A DNA stretch of 64,000 nucleotides, from contig NZ_JAJJOZ010000001.1 of NCBI RefSeq assembly GCF_021653995.1, positions 682,001 to 746,000 of the forward strand, given 5' to 3'. The stretch comes from Allopusillimonas lactea. GTDB taxonomy: Bacteria; Pseudomonadota; Gammaproteobacteria; Burkholderiales; Burkholderiaceae_B. Shown here in pieces: positions 26,377 through 36,274 of the stretch. Position numbers and translations under genes: made by a program. Every line of letters begins with the position of its first letter. The first letter of the stretch is position 1. Below the pieces are notes generated by a model. The model was not told the DNA's origin and made no database searches. It saw only the letters and a program-made list of their open reading frames with translations.

Positions 26377-27588
26377 TCAGTGCGCAGCCCACTGGACCGC
26401 ATTGAGATCCACGCCTTGCCGCGCCATTTCCCACAAGGGGGAGACCTCGCGCAACTGCGCAACCCGCTCAGTAATCACGCGCACGGCCAAGTCTACGTCT
26501 TCGGTGCGTGTGAAACGACCCAACGACAGGCGCAAAGAACTGTGCGCGAGTGCGTCGCTGCGGCCGATGGCCCGCAGCACATATGAAGGCTCGAGGCTGG
26601 CCGAGGTGCAGGCCGAGCCGCTGGACAGCGCCAGTTCGATCAGCGACATCATTAATGCCTCACCCTCGATGTAGTCGACGCTGACGTTGACATTGTGCGG
26701 CACACGACGTTCGGCGTGGCCATTAAGATAGAGATCGGGAATCTGCGAAAGACCGGCCCAAAGGCGATCTCGCAGGGCCACGATGCGAGCATTGTCCGCC
26801 TGCATTCCAAGCCCCGCCAGACGAAAGGCCTCACCCATGCCCACGATCTGGTGCGTCGCCAAGGTTCCCGACCGCATGCCGCGCTCATGGCCTCCACCGT
26901 GAATCTGCGCCGTCAAGCGCACACGTGGCTTGCGGCGCACATACAGCGCGCCTATGCCCTTGGGGCCATAGGTTTTGTGGGCAGAGAAGGACATCAGGTC
27001 GACATCCAGCGCCTGCAGGTCGATGGCAACCTTACCGGTGGCCTGGGCGGCATCGACATGAAACACCACCCCCGCTTCGCGGCACAGTGCCCCCAACGCG
27101 GCGATGTCCTGCACCACCCCGATCTCGTTGTTGACCAGCATGACCGAAGCCACAGTGGTATCCGGCCGCAATGCGGCGCGAAAGCGATCAGCATCGAGCA
27201 AGCCGTCTGGGCCGACCTCGAGCCAGGTAACCTCGAACCCTTGCCGTTCGAGCTCGCGGCAGGTATCCAATACAGCCTTGTGCTCGGTCGCCACGGTGAC
27301 GATATGCTTGCCCCGCGCGCTGTTGGCCTGGGCCGCGCCCTTGATGGCTAGGTTGTCGGATTCGGTGGCGCCGGATGTCCAGACGATTTCACGCGGATCG
27401 GCATTGACCAGCCCGGCCACTTGGGCGCGAGCCGTTTCCACGGCCTCTTCCGCCTCCCATCCCCAGGCGTGCGTATTGGAGGCTGGGTTGCCGAAATGCG
27501 TAGTGATCCATGGGATCATTTTCTCGGCCACGCGCGGATCCACCGGCGTGGTGGCAGCGTAATCAAAATAGACGGGATGGCTGGCCAT
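26377..27588 (-). CDS. iscS: Cysteine desulfurase IscS
   Basis: A 403-residue PLP enzyme starting MASHPVYFDYAATTPVDPRV. Key parts are ATESDNLAIKGAA, HVDAAQATGK, the PLP lysine in MSFSAHKTYGPKGIG, and the catalytic cysteine loop SSGSACTSASLEPSYVLRA. It removes sulfur from cysteine for Fe-S cluster and tRNA thiolation pathways. All core residues are intact, in contrast to IscU. It starts 22 bases after iscR. Confidence 0.97.
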   Translation of the reverse strand: MASHPVYFDYAATTPVDPRVAEKMIPWITTHFGNPASNTHAWGWEAEEAVETARAQVAGLVNADPREIVWTSGATESDNLAIKGAAQANSARGKHIVTVATEHKAVLDTCRELERQGFEVTWLEVGPDGLLDADRFRAALRPDTTVASVMLVNNEIGVVQDIAALGALCREAGVVFHVDAAQATGKVAIDLQALDVDLMSFSAHKTYGPKGIGALYVRRKPRVRLTAQIHGGGHERGMRSGTLATHQIVGMGEAFRLAGLGMQADNARIVALRDRLWAGLSQIPDLYLNGHAERRVPHNVNVSVDYIEGEALMMSLIELALSSGSACTSASLEPSYVLRAIGRSDALAHSSLRLSLGRFTRTEDVDLAVRVITERVAQLREVSPLWEMARQGVDLNAVQWAAH

Positions 27589-27610
27589 CGGCGTTGCTCC
27601 TGGAATGCGG

Positions 27611-28117
27611 CTATGCCCGCATGGGCCCCAGCACCGGCGCTTCCATCATGCGGCCGGCGGCGGCTGCGCGGGCCTGGTTGGCCTCTTGCAGTTGCCGCAT
27701 GCGCTGCTGGTCGACGAGGTCTTGCAGGGACACGGAATCGAGATAATCAATCATTTTACGATTAAGACTGGCCCAGAGGTCATGTGTCATGCATTTACCC
27801 GTACCGCCGTTGCGGCCGATATTACAATTTTCCTTGCCGCCACAGCTGGTGGCATCCAGCGGCTCGTCGACCGCGAAAATAATGTCTGCCACTGTAATGT
27901 TGCGCGCCAGGCGGCCCAGCGAGTAGCCACCGCCTGGGCCCCGCATGCTGTCGACCAGTTCGTGCCGGCGCAACTTGCCGAACAATTGTTCAAGGTACGA
28001 CAAGGAGATATTCTGGCGCTTGCTGATCGCCGCCAGCGTGACCGGGCCACTGTGCTGGCGCAGCGCCAAATCGATCATTGCAGTGACCGCGAAACGGCCT
28101 TTGGTTGTCAGTCGCAT
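27611..28117 (-). CDS. iscR: Fe-S cluster assembly regulator IscR (Rrf2 family)
   Basis: A 168-residue Rrf2 winged-helix protein: MRLTTKGRFAVTAMIDLALR, ISLSYLEQLFGKLRRHELVD, VRGPGGGYSLGR-like MRGPGGGYSLGRLA. The [2Fe-2S] ligands are present as C, C, C and H in SCGGKENC ... GKCMTHDLW. The second and third cysteines are separated by ten residues (E. coli has five), so the cluster loop is about five residues longer. The C-terminus is Ala/Gln-rich. The start at 28117 follows AAGGA. Two type-1-like IscR boxes lie about 100 bases upstream, in keeping with autoregulation. Confidence 0.96.
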   Translation of the reverse strand: MRLTTKGRFAVTAMIDLALRQHSGPVTLAAISKRQNISLSYLEQLFGKLRRHELVDSMRGPGGGYSLGRLARNITVADIIFAVDEPLDATSCGGKENCNIGRNGGTGKCMTHDLWASLNRKMIDYLDSVSLQDLVDQQRMRQLQEANQARAAAAGRMMEAPVLGPMRA

Positions 28118-28208
28118 GGCTATGATTCCTTGCAGGACATTGGAAAAATGAATACGGCGCGCAGCCGATTTACCGCGCATGGCCACGGGCCCAAGCCAGC
28201 CCGAAACC

Positions 28209-28263
28209 ATTTCCGACTAAATAACTCAAGTTTACCAAATTACCGACTGTTTTGCTAAGGAAT
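28209..28263 (-). promoter_or_regulatory. Two tandem IscR type-1-like binding sites upstream of iscR
   Basis: ATTTCCGACT (28209-28218) and ATTACCGACT (28239-28248) are direct repeats exactly 30 bp apart. Extended over 25 bases each (28209-28233, 28239-28263), they fit the published E. coli type-1 IscR consensus (half sites YYGACT and AGTCRR about a RWWW centre) at about 20 and 19 of 25 positions by my count. The position upstream of iscR fits repression of the isc operon by holo-IscR. Confidence 0.65.
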
Positions 28264-28271
28264 TAGCCATG

Positions 28272-28299
28272 AAAAAACCGTGCCTGAGCACGGTTTTTT
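28272..28299 (-). terminator. Bidirectional intrinsic terminator between phosphatase gene and iscR
   Basis: Perfect 12-bp arms AAAAAACCGTGC (28272-28283) and GCACGGTTTTTT (28288-28299), loop CTGA. On the minus strand it lies 29 bases past the phosphatase stop, ending that transcript before the isc promoter. Confidence 0.93.
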
Positions 28300-28327
28300 T
28301 GAGGTGCTATTTATATAGCGCGCCGCT

Positions 28328-28816
28328 TTATGCGGCCTGATACTGCAACGCGCGTTTGCGCACCAGCTCGAGTACGCCCTGACAGGCGTCTTCGAGGTAG
28401 TCGAGCACTTTGTTGAATGCCTCGGGGCCACCATAGTAGGGATCTGGCACCGTTGCTTCTTCGTACTCGTTTGAGAAACGCATGAGCAGCATCAGCTTAT
28501 GCTGATAGATCTTGGGGCATTGCTGCTGCAATGCGGAAAGATTTTCCCAGTCCATGGCCAGGATAAGATCGAACTCGCGGAAGTCTTCGGCAGTAACCTG
28601 ACGCGCCACGCAGTGGGACAACTCGTAACCGCGCTTGCGCCCGGCCGCTTGTGCGCGTGCGTCGGGGGCTTCCCCGATATGGAAGCCGTGGGTGCCCGCC
28701 GAATCTACGCCGATGACGCCAGAGAGGCCCGCCTCATCGACCATATGGCGGAAGACACCCTCTGCGCTCGGCGAGCGACAGATATTACCCATGCAAACGA
28801 AAAGTACCTTAGTCAT
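28328..28816 (-). CDS. Low-molecular-weight protein-tyrosine phosphatase
   Basis: A 162-residue protein with the P-loop VCMGNICRSP (CX5R-S; Cys8, Arg14) right after the first strand, DSAGTHGFH, and the general-acid aspartate loop VPDPYYGGPEAF. This is the LMW-PTP/arsenate-reductase-like fold. Stand-alone members in proteobacteria dephosphorylate tyrosine or small phosphoesters. There is no BY-kinase or exopolysaccharide cluster nearby, so a Wzb-type role is not indicated. The start at 28816 gives the family N-terminus MTKVLFVCMGN. Confidence 0.93.
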   Translation of the reverse strand: MTKVLFVCMGNICRSPSAEGVFRHMVDEAGLSGVIGVDSAGTHGFHIGEAPDARAQAAGRKRGYELSHCVARQVTAEDFREFDLILAMDWENLSALQQQCPKIYQHKLMLLMRFSNEYEEATVPDPYYGGPEAFNKVLDYLEDACQGVLELVRKRALQYQAA

Positions 28817-29246
28817 AATAGGCGTGAGTGTGCGGGAAAACCCGCTGTATGGCAAGCATTTTTGCGTGCGGCAAAAGGCCCGCACTTTCCTGTTGACAAT
28901 GCGTGAAAAGCCAAACGTACAAATGGTTTAGCGGCCACGAAAGCTGTGGCGGCGAACCGGTTTTCGCATCCGACTCGGTGTGCCGAGCCACAAATCATGC
29001 GGCGCAGCATAAATGCCGGGCAAACCCTGAAAGCCTTGAAGTGGTTATGGTAAACCCTAGGTCAGGCGAATGCAATAAAACTAATATAAGAATCCAGCAA
29101 AAGCTGTTACAGGACGATGAACTGCCATTTCAATTGTTGGCAATTTCCAACAATTGAGCACGAGGGGCAGCATGCGGCATGCCTGTGCGCGGCAAGATAT
29201 CGCAAATCGGGCCGGTGGCCGGCTTCTGCCTGCCCACCCTAACGCC
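28817..29246. other. 430-base non-coding gap between phosphatase and uvrB genes
   Basis: No credible gene. It holds a perfect 10-bp inverted repeat, CAATTGTTGG (29131-29140) and CCAACAATTG (29147-29156), with a six-base loop and AT-rich surroundings. There is also a short hairpin CTCGG-TGTG-CCGAG near 28975, and a TTGACA (28893-28898) without a good partner -10. The composition is more AT-rich than its neighbours, so a small RNA or a relic of lost DNA is possible. Confidence 0.45.
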
Positions 29247-31268
29247 TTACGACATCAGGGCGCGCTCTTTGAGGCGATTGAGCGCATCACGCGCCGCAGC
29301 TGCCTGCTCAAATTCCAGGTTTCGGGCGTGATCCATCATCAAGGCGGTCAGCCGCTTGATCTCACGCGCGAGCGCCTTGTCATCACGCAGCACCTCGGCC
29401 GGGATATCATCGGCCGCGCTGGGCGCGGGAACAGCCATCACACCGTCGATCAGTTCGCGCACCGCCTTGCTGACACCACGCGCAGTGATACCGTGTTGCA
29501 CGTTAAAGGCAAGCTGCTTGGTCCGCCGCCGTTCGGTTTCGTCCATGGCGCGACGCATTGAATCGGTGATGCGGTCGGCATACAGGATCGCGCGGCCATT
29601 CAGGTTGCGGGCCGCGCGCCCTATCGTCTGGATCAGGCTGCGCTCGGAACGCAGAAACCCTTCTTTGTCGGCATCGAGAATCGCGACCAGCGACACCTCG
29701 GGGATATCCAGGCCCTCGCGCAACAGGTTGATCCCCACCAACACATCGAACACACCCAGCCGCAAATCACGGATGATCTCCACACGCTCGACCGTATCGA
29801 TGTCCGAATGCAGGTAGCGCACCTTCAGGCCGTTCTCTGAGAGGTAATCCGTGAGGTCTTCGGCCATGCGCTTGGTAAGCGTGGTGACCAGCACCCGATC
29901 ACCTGCCTGAACACGCAGCCTGATCTCGCCCAGGAGGTCGTCCACCTGCGTCTGCGCCGGCCGCACTTCGACTTCGGGATCGACCAGGCCGGTGGGCCGC
30001 ACCACCTGCTCCACCACATTGTCGGTGTGCTCCTTTTCATAGGCGGCCGGTGTCGCGGAGACAAATATACATTGACGCATCCGATGCTCGAATTCTTCAA
30101 GCTGCAGCGGCCGGTTATCCATGGCCGAAGGCAGGCGGAACCCAAATTGCACCAGTGTGGATTTGCGCGAACGGTCGCCCCGGTACATGGCGCTCAACTG
30201 CCCCATGGTGACATGGCTTTCATCGATAAACATCAGGGCATTGGCGGGCAGATAGTCGATCAGCGTGGGCGGCGGCTCGCCCGGCGCCGCACCCGACAAA
30301 TGCCGCGAATAGTTTTCGATGCCCTTACAAAAGCCCAACTCCTGCAGCATCTCGAGATCAAAACGGGTGCGCTGCTCCAGGCGCTGGGCCTCGACCAACT
30401 TGTTGTCGGCCACCAACTGGGCAAGGCGCTCGCGCAGTTCCTGTTTGATCGTTTCGATCGCCCGCAGTACGGTTTCGCGCGGGGTCACATAATGCGAACT
30501 AGGGAACACAGTAAAGCGGGGCACGGCGTGCCGCACCTTGCCGGTAAGGGGATCGAACATATCCAGCGATTCGATTTCGTCGTCGAACATGGTGATGCGC
30601 AGCGCCAACTCGGCATGTTCTGCGGGGAATACGTCGACGACCTCGCCACGGGCACGAAAATGCCCGCGGGCAAACTCTACATCGTTGCGCTCGTATTGCA
30701 TGGCAACCAGCCTGCCCAGGAGTTCCTGGCGGGGGATGCGGTCGCCCGTGCGCAAGGTAAGCACCATGGCGTGGTAGTCGCCCGGATTGCCGATTCCGTA
30801 TATGCAGGACACCGTGCCGACGATCACCGTGTCCGGCCGTTCCAGCAGACTTTTGGTGGCAGACAGCCGCATCTGCTCGATATGCTCGTTGATGGACGAG
30901 TCTTTCTCGATGAACAAATCACGCGTCGGGACGTAGGCCTCGGGCTGGTAATAATCGTAGTACGACACGAAGTATTCCACTGCGTTGCGCGGGAAGAACT
31001 CGCGCATCTCGGCATACAACTGCGCGGCCAGCGTCTTGTTGGGTGCCAGCACGAGCGCCGGACGCCCGCAGCGCGCAATCACATTGGCCATGGTATAGGT
31101 CTTGCCAGAACCCGTGACGCCCAGCAACGTCTGATACATCAGGCCATCGTTGAGCCCCTCGACCAGAGCATCAATCGCGCCCGGCTGATCGCCCGCGGGC
31201 GGATAGGGTTGGTACAGCTTGAAAGGGCTGTCCGGGTATTCGATGAAACCGGGTGCGGGTGCGTTCAT
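29247..31268 (-). CDS. uvrB: UvrABC system protein B
   Basis: The 673-residue length equals E. coli UvrB. Landmarks: PFKLYQPYPPAGDQPGAI, Walker A GVTGSGKTYTMANV, the damage-wedging beta-hairpin YYDYYQPEAYVP, DESHVTMGQL, QTIGRAARNL, and a C-terminal UVR domain (RLTALMMDHARNLEFEQAAA). UvrB loads at DNA lesions with UvrA and recruits UvrC in nucleotide excision repair. ATG 31268 was preferred; a GTG at 31292 would add eight residues. A degenerate LexA-like site lies just upstream. Confidence 0.97.
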   Translation of the reverse strand: MNAPAPGFIEYPDSPFKLYQPYPPAGDQPGAIDALVEGLNDGLMYQTLLGVTGSGKTYTMANVIARCGRPALVLAPNKTLAAQLYAEMREFFPRNAVEYFVSYYDYYQPEAYVPTRDLFIEKDSSINEHIEQMRLSATKSLLERPDTVIVGTVSCIYGIGNPGDYHAMVLTLRTGDRIPRQELLGRLVAMQYERNDVEFARGHFRARGEVVDVFPAEHAELALRITMFDDEIESLDMFDPLTGKVRHAVPRFTVFPSSHYVTPRETVLRAIETIKQELRERLAQLVADNKLVEAQRLEQRTRFDLEMLQELGFCKGIENYSRHLSGAAPGEPPPTLIDYLPANALMFIDESHVTMGQLSAMYRGDRSRKSTLVQFGFRLPSAMDNRPLQLEEFEHRMRQCIFVSATPAAYEKEHTDNVVEQVVRPTGLVDPEVEVRPAQTQVDDLLGEIRLRVQAGDRVLVTTLTKRMAEDLTDYLSENGLKVRYLHSDIDTVERVEIIRDLRLGVFDVLVGINLLREGLDIPEVSLVAILDADKEGFLRSERSLIQTIGRAARNLNGRAILYADRITDSMRRAMDETERRRTKQLAFNVQHGITARGVSKAVRELIDGVMAVPAPSAADDIPAEVLRDDKALAREIKRLTALMMDHARNLEFEQAAAARDALNRLKERALMS

Positions 31269-31276
31269 GCCTGAAC

Positions 31277-31292
31277 CTGTAACACTGGACAC
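31277..31292 (-). promoter_or_regulatory. Degenerate LexA-like box before uvrB
   Basis: On the plus strand CTGT (31277-31280), eight bases, then ACAC (31289-31292); one mismatch to CTGT-N8-ACAG. It is placed between a candidate promoter and the uvrB start. E. coli uvrB is SOS-regulated, so the position is sensible, but the match is weak. Confidence 0.35.
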
Positions 31293-31310
31293 TGTAAGGG
31301 TAAACCCCTT

Positions 31311-31341
31311 ATTATCACATTATTGAAAAAAATTACTTCAA
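31311..31341 (-). promoter_or_regulatory. Candidate sigma-70 promoter of uvrB
   Basis: On the minus strand TTGAAG (plus 31336-31341) and GATAAT (plus 31311-31316) are 19 bases apart, in an AT-rich patch 43 bases before the uvrB start. The spacing is longer than optimal. Confidence 0.35.
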
Positions 31342-31475
31342 GCTTGCGCAGCAAGGGCTGGCGCGCCGCTCGATGCTTCACCGGCGGCAGCATGGCTCGC
31401 GCATTGTGCAGATAAACAACCCGGCTTCGGCCGGCCCGCATTGCCTCTCTCCCACTCTCAGCCCACATCCAAGCC

Positions 31476-32675
31476 ATGACAACCCTTTTCGATTCCGTCG
31501 AACTCGCACCGCGCGACCCGATTCTCGGCCTCAACGAACAATATAACGCCGACACCCGTTCCAACAAGGTGAACCTCGGCGTTGGCGTGTACTACGATGA
31601 CGAAGGCCGTATCCCCCTGCTGGCCGCGGTACGCAAGGCAGAAGAAGCCCGCGTCGCCGCCCATGCAGCGCGCGGCTACCTGCCCATCGAAGGCATCCCT
31701 GGCTACAACACCGGCGCACAAACATTGCTGCTGGGCAAGGATTCTCCCCTGCTGTCGTCCGGCCGCGTCCTGACAGCCCAGAGCCTGGGGGGCACCGGCG
31801 CACTCAAGATCGGCGCCGATTTCCTCAAGCGCCTGCTGCCCGCTTCCAAGGTCGTGATCAGCAACCCCAGTTGGGAAAACCACCGCGCGCTGTTCGAGGC
31901 CGCTGGTTTCACTGTCGAAACCTACCCCTACTACAACGCGGCCACCCACGGTCTGGATTTCGACGGCATGCTGGCCGCCCTGCGCGCACTGCCCGCGAAA
32001 ACCATTGTTGTGCTCCATGCGTGCTGCCATAACCCCACCGGTGTCGATCCCACCTTCGCTCAGTGGGAACAAATCGCCGATGTCGTGCGTGAACACAATC
32101 TGGTTCCCTTCCTCGATATCGCCTACCAGGGCTTCGGCGACGGCCTGGAAGAAGACGCCGCCGTGGTTCGTATGTTCGCTCAGCGCGATGTCACCATGCT
32201 GGTCAGTTCTTCGTTCTCCAAGTCCTTTTCGCTATACGGCGAACGCGTCGGCGCCCTCACGCTCATCTGCTCCTCACGCGAAGAGTCCGTCCGCGTGCTC
32301 AGCCAGCTCAAGCGCGTCATCCGCACCAACTACTCCAACCCGCCCACCCATGGCGGCATGGTAGTGTCGTCGGTGCTGAATACGCCTGAGCTCTTTGCCT
32401 CATGGACACAAGAACTGGCCGGCATGCGCGACCGTATCCGCACCATGCGTGCGCAACTGGTCGAAAAACTCAAGGCCAACGGTGTGCAGCAAGACTTCAG
32501 CTTCGTGCTAGCCCAGCGTGGCATGTTCTCGTACTCCGGTCTCACGTCGCAGCAGGTCGACCGACTGCGCGACGAACACGGCGTATACGCTGTGGCCAGC
32601 GGCCGCATCTGCGTCGCCGCGCTCAACAGCCGCAACATCGACTACGTCGCCAAGTCCATCGCGGCAGTGCTGTAA
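31476..32675 (+). CDS. Aromatic/aspartate aminotransferase (class I)
   Basis: A 399-residue PLP enzyme of the AspC/TyrB subgroup (I-alpha): SVELAPRDPILGLNEQYNAD, KVNLGVGVYYDDEGRIPLL, HACCHNPTGVDP, DIAYQGFGDGLEED, PLP lysine in SSSFSKSFSLYGERVGAL, and NYSNPPTHGG. It interconverts aspartate or aromatic amino acids with their 2-oxo acids. AspC and TyrB cannot be separated by eye, so no symbol is given. It is divergent from uvrB and 115 bases upstream of lexA on the same strand; lexA has its own promoter. Confidence 0.94.
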   Translation: MTTLFDSVELAPRDPILGLNEQYNADTRSNKVNLGVGVYYDDEGRIPLLAAVRKAEEARVAAHAARGYLPIEGIPGYNTGAQTLLLGKDSPLLSSGRVLTAQSLGGTGALKIGADFLKRLLPASKVVISNPSWENHRALFEAAGFTVETYPYYNAATHGLDFDGMLAALRALPAKTIVVLHACCHNPTGVDPTFAQWEQIADVVREHNLVPFLDIAYQGFGDGLEEDAAVVRMFAQRDVTMLVSSSFSKSFSLYGERVGALTLICSSREESVRVLSQLKRVIRTNYSNPPTHGGMVVSSVLNTPELFASWTQELAGMRDRIRTMRAQLVEKLKANGVQQDFSFVLAQRGMFSYSGLTSQQVDRLRDEHGVYAVASGRICVAALNSRNIDYVAKSIAAVL

Positions 32676-32745
32676 GCACAACCGTTGCTCGCCGTGGCCG
32701 CGCCATCCGCGCCGGCCACGGCGCAGCCTTGATCTTTTCCCCGAA

Positions 32746-32774
32746 TTGCTGCAGAATCCCTACCTGTATATAAA
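32746..32774 (+). promoter_or_regulatory. lexA promoter
   Basis: TTGCTG (32746-32751) and TATAAA (32769-32774) with exactly 17 bases between. The -10 element lies inside the LexA box, so repressor binding must exclude RNA polymerase. Confidence 0.75.
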
Positions 32775-32779
32775 TACAG
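32764..32779. promoter_or_regulatory. LexA (SOS) box of lexA
   Basis: CTGTATATAAATACAG at 32764-32779, one base away from the E. coli consensus CTGTATATATATACAG and with perfect CTGT and ACAG ends. It ends 11 bases before the lexA start codon. LexA autoregulation through such a box is established in proteobacteria. Confidence 0.95.
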
Positions 32780-32790
32780 TCAGGGTAGTC

Positions 32791-33447
32791 ATGGCCATCA
32801 AACTCACCGCTCGCCAGCAGCAGATCCTCGATCTCATCCGCAGCGAAATCTCCCGTACCGGCTTCCCTCCTACCCGGGCCGAAATCGCCCGCGCGCTCGG
32901 CTTCAGGTCCGCCAATGCGGCCGAAGACCACCTCAAGGCTCTGGCCCGCAAGGGTGCCATCGAGCTCACCGCAGGCGCCTCCCGCGGCATTCGCCTGCTG
33001 GGCCTGGCTGGTGCCTCCCACCCAGCCGTCGCACCCGAGGCGCTGCCCGGTGCGGGGCAACTGCTCATTCCCATCGTTGGCCGCGTAGCCGCCGGCAACC
33101 CCATTCTTGCGGCGGAGCACGTCGAACGCGAAGTCGGCATCGAGCCCGCCCTGTTCACCCAAACGCCCGATTACCTCCTGCGCGTGCGCGGCGCCAGCAT
33201 GCGCGACGTCGGCATCCTCGACGGCGACCTGCTCGCCGTGCGCAAGGCCCCCGAAGCTCGCAATGGCCAAATCGTCGTCGCACGCATCGGCGACGACGTC
33301 ACCGTCAAGCGCTTTTCCCGCTCCGGCCAGCGCATCGAACTCCTACCCGAAAACCCCGATTTCCAACCGATTATCGTCACCCCCGACGACGACTTCACCC
33401 TCGAAGGCATCGCAGTAGGCCTGATTCGCAGTACACCTTTGCATTAA
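32791..33447 (+). CDS. lexA: LexA repressor
   Basis: A 218-residue protein: MAIKLTARQQQILDLIRSEI, winged helix with PPTRAEIARALGFRSANAAE, then the S24 autoprotease domain. The cleavage dipeptide is Ala-Gly in RVAAGNP, the catalytic Ser is in RGASMRDVGI, and the catalytic Lys in GDDVTVKRF. It represses SOS genes until RecA-ssDNA triggers self-cleavage. The start at 32791 is 11 bases after a near-consensus LexA box, and CAGGG is the ribosome site. Confidence 0.97.
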   Translation: MAIKLTARQQQILDLIRSEISRTGFPPTRAEIARALGFRSANAAEDHLKALARKGAIELTAGASRGIRLLGLAGASHPAVAPEALPGAGQLLIPIVGRVAAGNPILAAEHVEREVGIEPALFTQTPDYLLRVRGASMRDVGILDGDLLAVRKAPEARNGQIVVARIGDDVTVKRFSRSGQRIELLPENPDFQPIIVTPDDDFTLEGIAVGLIRSTPLH

Positions 33448-33529
33448 GGCCTGGGCACCACGCCGCAATACGACGGCGAGCACAAACACACCTTTCACTG
33501 TCGCTATCGTCGGCACATCAAACACAAAC

Positions 33530-33571
33530 AAAAAAGGCTGCGCTTGTTCAGTACAGAGCCCAGCCTTTTTT
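33530..33571. terminator. Bidirectional terminator between lexA and lon
   Basis: Arms AAAAAAGGCTG (33530-33540) and CAGCCTTTTTT (33561-33571) with inner complementarity (GCTTGT against ACAGAGC). T-tracts are on both strands between two convergent genes. Confidence 0.85.
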
Positions 33572-33614
33572 GTTTAACCGCTCGGTTTACCAGACCAACG
33601 CGTGGCGTCAGCGC

Positions 33615-33646
33615 GGCAACCGGGACATACGTACCTCCCGGTTGCC
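33615..33646 (-). terminator. Hairpin immediately after lon
   Basis: Perfect 11-bp arms GGCAACCGGGA (33615-33625) and TCCCGGTTGCC (33636-33646), ten-base loop, 10 bases after the lon stop. It lacks a T-tract of its own; with the next hairpin it likely ends or protects the lon mRNA. Confidence 0.55.
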
Positions 33647-33656
33647 GGCAACTGCA

Positions 33657-36125
<2,469 letters not shown>

Positions 36126-36153
36126 AGTAATTTCCTTAAATTTTTACCTTGAG

Positions 36154-36182
36154 AAAAAAAGGGAAGCCGGGGCCTCCCTTTT
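36154..36182 (-). terminator. Intrinsic terminator after clpX
   Basis: Arms AAAAGGGA (36157-36164) and TCCCTTTT (36175-36182) with a GC-rich apex. On the minus strand they are followed by TTTTTTT (to 36154). It ends clpX transcripts before lon. Confidence 0.85.
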
Positions 36183-36201
36183 CAGCTCTACCTGTAGGTA
36201 T

Positions 36202-36229
36202 AAATGGTGGCGACTGCCAGGTTTTCAAG
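36202..36229 (-). promoter_or_regulatory. Sigma-32-like heat-shock promoter for lon
   Basis: On the minus strand CTTGAAA (plus 36223-36229), 13 bases, then CACCATTT (plus 36202-36209). The sigma-32 consensus is CTTGAAA, 11-16 bases, CCCCATNT, so there is a single mismatch. It lies about 80 bases before lon, but upstream of the hairpin at 36154-36182, so transcripts from here must pass that hairpin. Confidence 0.7.
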
Positions 36230-36274
36230 GTTAAGCATACATGCCTGCATGCGAAAAGACGTAGCGAACAAACC

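Noticed and set aside
28903..29157. 84-codon plus-strand frame in the gap before uvrB
   Set aside because: GTG start without a ribosome site, no similarity I recognise and no convincing promoter pair; left as non-coding.
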